From positions 1 through 43,088 of IMG/VR virus record IMGVR_UViG_3300006224_000017: a stretch of DNA of 43,088 nt; one strand, written 5' to 3'. Below the pieces are notes generated by a model that did not search any database, was not told where the DNA came from, and saw only the letters and a list, made by a program, of their open reading frames with translations. Each line of letters opens with the position of its first letter. Position 1 is the first letter of the stretch. Positions 1 to 5,506 of the stretch are shown one piece after another. This stretch comes from a virus. Made by a program: the position numbers and the translations under genes.

Positions 1-13
1 AAGGGGGAACACA

Positions 14-205
14 ATGTATAACGGACACACCATGACAAAAGAGGAATTCATCATTCTGAACAGGAAGTATGGCATGAAAGAGGAATATGCCGCCCGCATT
101 TGGGATGCCCGCCCTGCTTGGTTTCCCTTGGAAGATGTTTCTGAGGAAATGATTGCGGACATTAATCCCAAATACTTAGCCCAGTTTCCTGAAAGACGAG
201 CCTAA
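14..205 (+). CDS. hypothetical 63-residue protein
   Basis: I do not recognise this protein. It is small, soluble and mixed-charge, with no Cys pairs and no membrane segment. The start at 14 is preceded by a G-rich ribosome binding site (AGGGGG at 2-7); an in-frame ATG at 32 is a possible alternative. It is the first of a run of small + strand genes with strong ribosome binding sites, an arrangement common in phage early regions. Whether the transcription unit begins upstream of the window cannot be seen. The reading is supported by its start context and by the absence of a competing frame, not by homology. Confidence 0.55.
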   Translation: MYNGHTMTKEEFIILNRKYGMKEEYAARIWDARPAWFPLEDVSEEMIADINPKYLAQFPERRA

Positions 206-210
206 TCAAA

Positions 211-244
211 TGCCCAAACTTGACTCGTTGGTCAAGCAAGGGCA
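211..244. other. intergenic hairpin with TGCCC/GGGCA base
   Basis: TGCCC (211-215) pairs with GGGCA (240-244) and CTTGAC (219-224) pairs with GTCAAG (231-236), with a TCGTTG loop and a small internal loop. It is followed on the + strand by A-rich rather than T-rich sequence. It would therefore act as an intrinsic terminator only for minus-strand transcripts; on the + strand it may be an mRNA processing or stability element. The GGGCA stem base recurs in other intergenic hairpins of this window. Confidence 0.5.
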
Positions 245-267
245 AATAAAATAAAAAGGGGGTGAAT

Positions 268-372
268 ATGGATGACAAAGTTTGGGTTTGTATTAAATGC
301 CATACTGTCCATGATGGCAAATTAAACGCCTGTCCCAAATGTGGATGTCAGTACAGTTTGAAAATAAAATAA
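268..372 (+). CDS. 34-residue zinc-ribbon miniprotein
   Basis: This very short gene encodes two Cys pairs, CIKC near residue 8 and CPKCGC near residue 22, the spacing of a minimal zinc ribbon (rubredoxin-like knuckles). The ATG at 268 has a good ribosome binding site, AAGGGGGTG, just upstream. The protein ends in Lys-rich residues. Such miniature zinc ribbons are common among phage early genes, where they may bind nucleic acid or proteins, but no specific role can be assigned. Confidence rests on the two intact Cys knuckles and on the start signal. Confidence 0.6.
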   Translation: MDDKVWVCIKCHTVHDGKLNACPKCGCQYSLKIK

Positions 373-382
373 GGAGAGTCCA

Positions 383-538
383 ATGCTTACAATTTGCAAA
401 TGTGGTGAAACATGGTACATAGGTGAGCCAAAAGACTTCCGTTCCAAAAAAGAACACGGCAAGGAACTTGACCGACACATGGCTCACATCCAAGAGCATC
501 TCAAGAAATGCACTTACCGACAGCCAAAGGGTAGCTAA
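383..538 (+). CDS. 51-residue Cys/His small protein
   Basis: The reading frame encodes CKC at residues 5-7 and later a His-rich stretch (HMAHIQEH) followed by KKC near residue 43. This CxC...HxxHxxxHxxxxC arrangement could hold one zinc ion in a C2H2-like finger. The ribosome binding site AAGGAGAG lies at 371-378, a few bases before the ATG. It is followed after one base by the next gene. A DNA- or RNA-binding role is plausible for such a finger but is inference only. Confidence 0.55.
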   Translation: MLTICKCGETWYIGEPKDFRSKKEHGKELDRHMAHIQEHLKKCTYRQPKGS

Positions 539-539
539 G

Positions 540-683
540 ATGAAACCAATAGAACAACTCAAACAAGAATGTCCAGAACTCTACCGACTCATACTCGCCA
601 TTAAATATCATAAGCCAAGAATGACAAGAAAGGAGAAACAAAAGTGGATGGACATGAATTCAAAGGTAAGCTATGGCAAATAA
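540..683 (+). CDS. 47-residue hypothetical protein
   Basis: The ATG at 540 follows the previous stop (536-538) by one base, suggesting translational coupling. The product starts with an acidic, helical part and ends in a Lys/Arg-rich part, and no family is recognised. Its last 40 bases overlap the next gene and include that gene's ribosome binding site, so the basic C-terminus is partly set by this overlap. The frame remains open upstream to about 423, but a start there would overlap the preceding Cys/His gene almost entirely, so 540 is preferred. Confidence 0.4.
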   Translation: MKPIEQLKQECPELYRLILAIKYHKPRMTRKEKQKWMDMNSKVSYGK

Positions 684-904
684 ATAAACACAACTGCCCT
701 GAAGAACTGCATCACCTGTTTGAAGAGCCGTTTACCAAATCTCAATTTGAAGCTAAAATACTTCAAACCCATGCAAGTATTAGCTTCGGCGATGCAATCA
801 AGGCACGTTGGATAAGGAAGGTAAAGGCTTGGATACCAAACGAAAACTTGACGCATACTTTTGTGGAACAGACGAAGCCAAGTTTGCCCACCGTAGAGAT
901 TTGA
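644..904 (+). CDS. 86-residue hypothetical protein
   Basis: The ribosome binding site AGGAGA at about 630-635 lies a few bases before GTG (641) and ATG (644), which are in the same frame; ATG is chosen. The first 55 residues contain aromatic and His residues (HNCPEELHHLFEEPF) and look like a folded small domain. The last 32 residues overlap the next gene in another frame. The true protein may stop here, or the two frames may belong to one gene joined by a frameshift. No family is recognised. Confidence 0.45.
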   Translation: MDGHEFKGKLWQINKHNCPEELHHLFEEPFTKSQFEAKILQTHASISFGDAIKARWIRKVKAWIPNENLTHTFVEQTKPSLPTVEI

Positions 905-1113
905 AGCCTAAGCCTTACTTAGTCAATATAACTTGCAAGATAGACACATACCAAATCGAAGCCCATTGGAAGCCAACAGGTGCTTTAATTATTCTTAAGT
1001 TAGGTAAAGAACAAGTTGGCAAACTTTACCTAGCCAATCCCAAACAGGATGAGTTTCAGCGTGAGCTTGAAAGGCTCAAGAATATAATTAAAGGAGTAGA
1101 CAATGGTAAATAG
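808..1113 (+). CDS. 101-residue hypothetical protein
   Basis: No ATG opens this frame: the only start candidate after the in-frame stop at 781-783 is TTG at 808, with AAGG at 800-803 as a close ribosome binding site. The product has an alternating strand-like middle (residues 40-75) and a helical C-terminus. It looks like a compact alpha/beta domain of unknown function. Its 97-base overlap with the upstream gene and its poor start make it possible that this is the second half of a frameshifted gene beginning at 644. Confidence 0.5.
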   Translation: MDKEGKGLDTKRKLDAYFCGTDEAKFAHRRDLKPKPYLVNITCKIDTYQIEAHWKPTGALIILKLGKEQVGKLYLANPKQDEFQRELERLKNIIKGVDNGK

Positions 1114-1429
1114 TCATTGTAAACGGCGTGGAACATTGTGTCAGCAAAGGGAATGTGATTATTGTTTGCTGATGAATGAGCCTTGCCCTGACTTCGACTT
1201 GATTGCAGAGCCGCTTGACGAGCAATCAAGGGCAGCCCTGAACAGGCAGATAGTCAAGGCAGGGTATGGGGATGAAGAACTAGAGAGGATTTTCCAAACT
1301 GACTCAAGGAAACTATCAACCCATATAACCTACGGAGACTTGCCTCAACTAAGTTTGTATGAACTAAACCAACATCGCAAGTCTGAACTGCCTATCACTG
1401 GTCAGCCAATTAGCATAAGTTTTGATTAA
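1103..1429 (+). CDS. 108-residue Cys-rich N-terminus protein
   Basis: AAGGAGT precedes the ATG at 1103, and the gene overlaps the end of the preceding one by 11 bases. The first 30 residues contain several Cys residues (C6, C13, C18, C21, C28), enough for a zinc site. The rest is acidic and helical without Cys. No family is recognised. The N-terminal cluster resembles the zinc knuckles of its small neighbours, so a role in binding nucleic acid or host protein is possible but unproven. Confidence 0.55.
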   Translation: MVNSHCKRRGTLCQQRECDYCLLMNEPCPDFDLIAEPLDEQSRAALNRQIVKAGYGDEELERIFQTDSRKLSTHITYGDLPQLSLYELNQHRKSELPITGQPISISFD

Positions 1430-1442
1430 AGGAGAGAAACAA

Positions 1443-1667
1443 ATGAAGAACTCAGAAATTCCCACTTGCCATGAATGTGGCAAACCCATTACTGAAGCCT
1501 CTGTACAAAAGCCTGAATATACAACTGCCCGAATAAATTGGAACTCCCACACCATATATGAGCATGGGGACTATGATTACGGAGACGCCACTTATACTTG
1601 TGCCAATTGTGGTTCAAGTATAGAACACGAATTGTTTGACACTGACATTCAGTGGGATTGGATGTAA
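1443..1667 (+). CDS. 74-residue zinc-ribbon protein
   Basis: The protein has two well-formed Cys pairs, CHEC at residues 9-12 and CANC near residue 51, about 40 residues apart, typical of a zinc ribbon. Between them lies an aromatic and Gly-rich stretch. The ATG at 1443 is chosen because AAAGGAGAG lies just upstream; an earlier TTG at 1422 would overlap the previous gene and has no ribosome binding site. The gene ends 12 bases before the inverted repeat at 1679, so it is the last gene of its block. Confidence 0.6.
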   Translation: MKNSEIPTCHECGKPITEASVQKPEYTTARINWNSHTIYEHGDYDYGDATYTCANCGSSIEHELFDTDIQWDWM

Positions 1668-1678
1668 CCCAAACAATC

Positions 1679-1705
1679 TTTACGTATAAATTAATAATAC
1701 GTAAA
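1679..1705. promoter_or_regulatory. candidate operator palindrome TTTACGTAT-N9-ATACGTAAA
   Basis: A perfect 9-base inverted repeat (1679-1687 and 1697-1705) with a 9-base AT-rich spacer lies directly upstream of the promoter at 1719. The core ACGTAT occurs again downstream at 1773-1778, where ACGTATTAT (1773-1781) is the exact complement of 1694-1702. Sites therefore bracket the promoter on both sides. This layout fits a dimeric repressor or activator. It is not followed by a T-run, so it is unlikely to be an intrinsic terminator. Confidence 0.5.
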
Positions 1706-1718
1706 GGCACACACGAAC

Positions 1719-1747
1719 TTGACACCCGATGTTCGGGGTGAGATACT
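1719..1747 (+). promoter_or_regulatory. sigma70-type promoter TTGACA-17-GATACT
   Basis: A perfect -35 box TTGACA (1719-1724) is separated by 17 bases from GATACT (1742-1747), one mismatch from TATACT. The spacer holds a small inverted repeat, CCCGA-TGT-TCGGG (1725-1737), which could be a further protein site. Transcription would start near 1754 and run into the gene at 1800. A second possible -10 box, TATAAT at 1779-1784, lies too close to the ribosome binding site and lacks a good -35 box. Confidence 0.5.
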
Positions 1748-1799
1748 GAAAGTGCGAAGGGGAAATTCGTTCACGTATTATAATATAAAGGAGAGGCAC

Positions 1800-1994
1800 A
1801 TGAAAACAATATACTATCCCATAGTAAACAAACGTACAGCTACCAAAGCATTTAATTGTTCTTCCTGCCAAACGCTAGTAAGCAAGGGTGAGACTTACTA
1901 TAAGACTCATCATGGTCGATATTGCTCTGCTTGTTTGGCTGTCGCAACTGAAGAAAATAACCACAAGGGGGTGGTTCAAACTGAAACTAACTAA
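1800..1994 (+). CDS. 64-residue zinc-finger protein
   Basis: The ATG at 1800 follows AAGGAGAGG at 1788-1796. The protein carries CSSC at residues 20-23 and CSAC near residues 42-45, separated by a short basic and aromatic stretch. This is a treble-clef or zinc-ribbon-like arrangement seen in small phage proteins that meet nucleic acid. It is the first gene after the regulated promoter at 1719, so it may be expressed early or under repression. An open frame extends upstream to 1719 but would include the promoter and has no better start. Confidence 0.6.
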   Translation: MKTIYYPIVNKRTATKAFNCSSCQTLVSKGETYYKTHHGRYCSACLAVATEENNHKGVVQTETN

Positions 1995-2301
1995 AGAGAA
2001 AGCCATCGATATAGCCATAGACCTATGGACTTACCTTGCAGAGACAGGGGGGGATGAAGTATCCAAAGCCGAGTGGCTTACCAATAATGGATACCTTGAC
2101 TTTGATTGTGACTGTTCCCTCTGTGAATATGATGTCCTCTATGGCAACGGAACTTGCCACAACTGTCCTCTATGGCAACGGTTTACCTATTGCTCAAGTC
2201 TTTCGAGTTTTTCTCGATGGTTAAGAGCCAAAACAGCTGACGCCCGAAAGAAATACGCCAAACGATTTTTGGTAATAATAAAAGAATTAAAGGAGAAATA
2301 A
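1912..2301 (+). CDS. phage CPLW-motif zinc-binding small protein
   Basis: After a helical start (KEKAIDIAIDLWTYLAETG) the protein has CDCSLCEY, then CHNCPLW, then a Tyr-Cys pair and a C-terminal helix rich in Lys (RKKYAKRFLVIIKEL). From general knowledge this pattern matches a small phage family of unknown function with a Cys cluster followed by CPLW. The start is uncertain: the ATG at 1912 overlaps the previous gene by 83 bases, while the conserved part begins near 1978, where only CTG codons and a GGGGGTGG ribosome binding site are available. A perfect 18-base repeat lies inside. Confidence 0.6.
   Translation: MVDIALLVWLSQLKKITTRGWFKLKLTKEKAIDIAIDLWTYLAETGGDEVSKAEWLTNNGYLDFDCDCSLCEYDVLYGNGTCHNCPLWQRFTYCSSLSSFSRWLRAKTADARKKYAKRFLVIIKELKEK
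2133..2181 (+). repeat. 18-base direct repeat read in two frames
   Basis: TGTCCTCTATGGCAACGG occurs at 2133-2150 and again at 2164-2181. The offset is 31 bases, so the copies are translated in different frames (VLYGNG and CPLWQR). Both products fall inside the Cys cluster of the host gene. Confidence 0.8.
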
Positions 2302-2302
2302 A

Positions 2303-2542
2303 ATGGCTTGGAAAGTAAAAGACGATGAAGTAAAGTATGTCCTTCTTGACAATGAAAATCAGTCACTCCATGTAAACTACTCTGCTCAGGAAGTCAAGGA
2401 AGTCCTGTCCGAGTTAATGGATGAAGAAGGAACGGATGACGTAGATGACATCAGCTACGAACTTTACAAAATTGGAAACGGTAGACTGGAACCCGCAAGG
2501 GTGGAAGTAACAGCAAAGAAAGTCGAATTCGAGATTACCTAG
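2303..2542 (+). CDS. 79-residue acidic protein, possible beta-grasp-like fold
   Basis: AAGGAGAAATAAA precedes the ATG at 2303. The product reads as two strands (VKYVLLD, SLHVNY), a helix (QEVKEVLSELMDEEG) and two further strands (YELYKIG, VEVTAKKVEFEI). This order resembles the beta-beta-alpha-beta-beta core of a ubiquitin-like fold, but there is no C-terminal Gly-Gly and no family match is claimed. It lies two genes upstream of the E1/E2/JAB cassette, which is why the possibility is noted. It could equally be an unrelated small early protein. Confidence 0.6.
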   Translation: MAWKVKDDEVKYVLLDNENQSLHVNYSAQEVKEVLSELMDEEGTDDVDDISYELYKIGNGRLEPARVEVTAKKVEFEIT

Positions 2543-2596
2543 TATAGAGTGTTGGTCGGCTCTAGTAAAATTAAAATTAAAGGAGAAAATCAAACT

Positions 2597-2863
2597 ATGT
2601 GGACTTCTGGTTCAAGAAATATAATTCATACCCCTAGAGGGGATTATGTCTGTGTTACAGACGACATCGAGACTGAAGCCTATGCAGCTGCAAGGTTTGC
2701 GGGCATCAGGGACTTCAATTTCAGGATTAACGGCAAATACTACAACAACCCATCAGAGCTGCCTACCAAATCTATTTCGGCTCTGTGCCAATCCATGACA
2801 ATTGAGTCCGTAGATGTCAGTCCCTTCGATACCGCTGGAAAGCATCCAGCTTTCCATAACTAA
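2597..2863 (+). CDS. 88-residue hypothetical protein before the ubiquitin-like cassette
   Basis: The ATG at 2597 is preceded by AAAGGAGAAAATC; a GTG at 2549 in the same frame lacks a good ribosome binding site. The protein begins with a strand-rich part and contains NGKYYNNPSELPTKS and SVDVSPFD. One Cys is present and there are no membrane segments. No family is recognised. It is the last gene before the hairpin at 2894-2923 and the 577-residue E2-like gene. A role as the modifier protein or as a target of the cassette is possible only by position. Confidence 0.55.
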   Translation: MWTSGSRNIIHTPRGDYVCVTDDIETEAYAAARFAGIRDFNFRINGKYYNNPSELPTKSISALCQSMTIESVDVSPFDTAGKHPAFHN

Positions 2864-2893
2864 ACCATAGCCCGTTGTTACTCCTTGTTTCTG

Positions 2894-2923
2894 GGGGCAG
2901 CCTTGACGACCAAAGGTTGCCCC
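2894..2923. terminator. GGGGCAGCC hairpin before the E2-like gene
   Basis: GGGGCAGCC (2894-2902) pairs with GGTTGCCCC (2915-2923), with one G-T wobble and a 12-base loop. No T-run follows, so it is a weak or factor-dependent terminator, or an mRNA 5' end stabiliser. It separates the small-gene block from the cassette that starts at 2968. Confidence 0.45.
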
Positions 2924-2967
2924 TAAGAAGCTAGGGGAACAGAATAAAAACAAAGGAGAGACAGTAG

Positions 2968-4701
2968 ATGTACTTCGATACAAAAGAAGAAGCCCAAGCT
3001 GCTGGAATTACACGCTTCAGACACTACCCAACAGGGGAAGAAGTTATAGTTGGAGACCGAGTTGCCTTTATTGGCAGCGGTTATGAGTCCTATGGCTTAG
3101 CCAATGGAGACGTTGGGCTTGTCATAGGCTACTCTGACCAGTACCCAATGATAGATTGGCAGAAGCCTTTGGTTGGTGCCAATGGCAGCTACATGGGAAC
3201 TAACTATGAGCATCGTCTCAATGATAGGTCTGGTTATACATTTGACCTAAACCATCTAAAGTTTCTGGAACGTGGCAAAATTCCAACAGAGGAAGAAAAA
3301 TTAGACCTGTTTGTGGAGACAGTAGACAAAGCTCCACGAACCTTAATCGTTGATGGCAAAGTTTACAAACTTGAACTAGCCGCCAATGCACCAGCTATGG
3401 AAGTCAAGCGTCAATTACTTGACTCTATGGCTACTCGTATTCGGACAATTCGTAGTCAAGCCAATGCCGAAATTGACAAGATGAGAACCAAACTTGATAA
3501 GCAACAACTCATGCCCGCAATAACAGTCAATGATGCGGCAACCTTTGACATCCACTTAAACGTAACCAATGGCTACGTAGCCTATCTTATGCCCTTTCAT
3601 TATACCCCAAAGTACATTGTTACAAGGGACTCGGAAGGTCGGATACCAGATAGGGAAATCAAAGCTGAAACGCAGAAAGCACTTAAACGTGATGTTTTTG
3701 TAAATCTCTTAACTAAGGCTGGCAAAGTTGTTGAAGCTGGCTTGTATGAACGTCTGCCCAACGGCAGCATCACAGGTTTCTACCACTATCATGGCGGCGG
3801 ACACGATTGCTTAGGAAGCATGGGTGCTTTCCGTACAATGAAAGCGGAGACACTAGCCGATGTAATAAGTTTTAGAGCAGAGATGGAGAAAATGATGGAG
3901 ATTGTCAATTACAAATCGCTTCTCCATAGAAATCCGGGCGGTGATTTTCCAGATTCAGAACAACTATTGCGTGACTCGAAGCCTCTAAAGCAGGAAGTCG
4001 CATGGTCTGCAAGCCCAAAAGAGCTAAAAGTGGGAGACTTAGTTGAAATCATAGAACCCATAGATAGTTTCCCACCCCATATGGTAGGAACTATCGGTAG
4101 AGTCGTTAATAGCACTAGGGGGGGTGAGTACAATTATGGTATTGAGTTCGCCGTCAATTTTGGTGGACACGATTGCGATGGCAAGTGTCGTCATGGTTAC
4201 GGATACAACTTCCCTGACAGATGTCTGTTGCTAGCCAGAGAAGGTGCGGTCAATCCTTTCACTAACCCAACTCCAGCTGACACAGGAGAGCCTAGAATGG
4301 TTCCGCCAGCCACTACTGACCGACCAGCTGCACCCTTTGGTAGCGGCGGTATTCGTTTATCTGGGGCAGCTAGTGTGCTGGAAACTATAGCAGCTCAACA
4401 GCAGAGAACACCTGAAAACTGCCCAGCTAATGAAAGAGGAGAGAAGTTCCCTGCTTATGGCTACGAACTACTCCAATGCACTCGATGTGGTAGAAATTGG
4501 GGAGACCATCACGATTGGCTCTGTGAAGACCAATACCAAGCATGGATGCAGGAAGGGCGTGTGATACAAAATACAGACACTTCTCCTACAGCTTCTGGCA
4601 TCTTTACTTTCAGCCCATCTCCAATCCAACCTCAATCCGCTGGAATAGACGGTTGGACAACAACCTTTACAACTTCAACAGGGGGTGGAACAATTGTTTA
4701 G
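2968..4701 (+). CDS. E2-like (UBC-fold) protein with SH3-like and zinc-finger domains
   Basis: This 577-residue protein starts at 2968 after AAAGGAGAGA. Residues 22-102 and 348-425 look like two copies of an SH3/KOW-like barrel (VGDRV..., VGDLV..., each with a GxVG turn and a closing GYxF...LxxL). Between them, about residues 185-320, lies an E2-like segment whose HYHGGGHDCLG (273-283) resembles the HPN...G-x-CL active site of ubiquitin-conjugating enzymes, with Cys281 as the candidate catalytic residue. A Pro-rich linker (425-480) leads to a zinc finger, CTRCG and HHDWLC (504-519). The C-terminus ends in TGGGTIV. It overlaps the E1-like gene by 17 bases and is followed by a JAB peptidase, the usual partners of prokaryotic E2 proteins. 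The E2 call is by motif and context, not by alignment. Confidence 0.6.
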   Translation: MYFDTKEEAQAAGITRFRHYPTGEEVIVGDRVAFIGSGYESYGLANGDVGLVIGYSDQYPMIDWQKPLVGANGSYMGTNYEHRLNDRSGYTFDLNHLKFLERGKIPTEEEKLDLFVETVDKAPRTLIVDGKVYKLELAANAPAMEVKRQLLDSMATRIRTIRSQANAEIDKMRTKLDKQQLMPAITVNDAATFDIHLNVTNGYVAYLMPFHYTPKYIVTRDSEGRIPDREIKAETQKALKRDVFVNLLTKAGKVVEAGLYERLPNGSITGFYHYHGGGHDCLGSMGAFRTMKAETLADVISFRAEMEKMMEIVNYKSLLHRNPGGDFPDSEQLLRDSKPLKQEVAWSASPKELKVGDLVEIIEPIDSFPPHMVGTIGRVVNSTRGGEYNYGIEFAVNFGGHDCDGKCRHGYGYNFPDRCLLLAREGAVNPFTNPTPADTGEPRMVPPATTDRPAAPFGSGGIRLSGAASVLETIAAQQQRTPENCPANERGEKFPAYGYELLQCTRCGRNWGDHHDWLCEDQYQAWMQEGRVIQNTDTSPTASGIFTFSPSPIQPQSAGIDGWTTTFTTSTGGGTIV

Positions 4702-5506
4702 ACTATTGAACAATCAAACAACGGAAGAACGGTTACGCCTTTACACTAGACAGCAACCAATAGGGTTGCTATTCCCATCAGGGGCAATCGTTGTAGGCTG
4801 CGGCGGAACAGGAATGTGGACAGCATTTCTTTTAGCCATGTCGGGCGTTGAAAGTTTAATGTTAATGGATGGCGACCATCTTGAGGAAAGCAATCGAAAC
4901 AGGCTGCCCTACAAACCAGAGGATGTAGGTCTGCCCAAAACAGTAGCCCTTAGACAGATTATCCAATCAATTAGACCTGAATGTTCCATTGACACCGATG
5001 GAATAGCCGATACCTTTACTTTAGCTTTGATAGACACTAGAAAGTTCTGTGTCTTGTTTGACTGTACTGACAACATTAGAACTCAACGCTTCCTCAATCA
5101 ATGGTGTAAGGACAATGATGTTGAGTACATTCGGGCAGGATACAACGGACTTCACATGACAGTCGGTATTCCACCACCTGCTTGGACAACTGACGATGCA
5201 GAACATACAGGTTATGACATTATACCAAGCTGGGTGATTCCAGCAATTATACCAGCGGCTTTAGCAGTAGCTAAGGCTTGCTTGTATCCTGACTTGACTT
5301 TCTCTGGAGAGTTAGGTACAATCACATCAGGTACCCAAAGATTAATGACACATGAAGAAAAAATAGAGGAGAAAGAAAATGTGGAAAGACAACGAGAACG
5401 AGACGAGTGGGAAGAAGAAAGAGAAGATTGCTCAGAGTCAGCTACACATGAAGATTGCAACAGCTGTGAGCATTCCAACGACTGCCCATTCAGACACGAA
5501 GAATGA
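4685..5506 (+). CDS. ThiF/E1-like adenylating enzyme
   Basis: Proteins of this family adenylate the C-terminus of a ubiquitin-like partner using ATP. Seen here: the Rossmann loop VVGCGGTG (36-43), the acidic end of strand 2 (LMDGD, 60-64), SNRNRL (69-74, the Arg-containing ATP contact), GLPK (82-85) and FDCTDN (125-130). The segment IIPSWVIPAIIPAALAVAKA follows as in ThiF/MoeB proteins. No Cys is present in the crossover region (about 150-185), so the usual thioester Cys seems absent. A Glu/Arg-rich tail ends in a four-Cys cluster (C249, C258, C261, C267). GTG at 4685 is used; TTG at 4694 is also possible. The gene overlaps the E2-like gene by 17 bases and the JAB gene by 128. Confidence 0.85.
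   Translation: MEQLFRLLNNQTTEERLRLYTRQQPIGLLFPSGAIVVGCGGTGMWTAFLLAMSGVESLMLMDGDHLEESNRNRLPYKPEDVGLPKTVALRQIIQSIRPECSIDTDGIADTFTLALIDTRKFCVLFDCTDNIRTQRFLNQWCKDNDVEYIRAGYNGLHMTVGIPPPAWTTDDAEHTGYDIIPSWVIPAIIPAALAVAKACLYPDLTFSGELGTITSGTQRLMTHEEKIEEKENVERQRERDEWEEEREDCSESATHEDCNSCEHSNDCPFRHEE

Noticed and set aside
1779-1784. TATAAT as a second promoter -10 box
   Set aside because: It lies only 5 bases before the ribosome binding site, with no matching -35 box; the promoter at 1719 is better.
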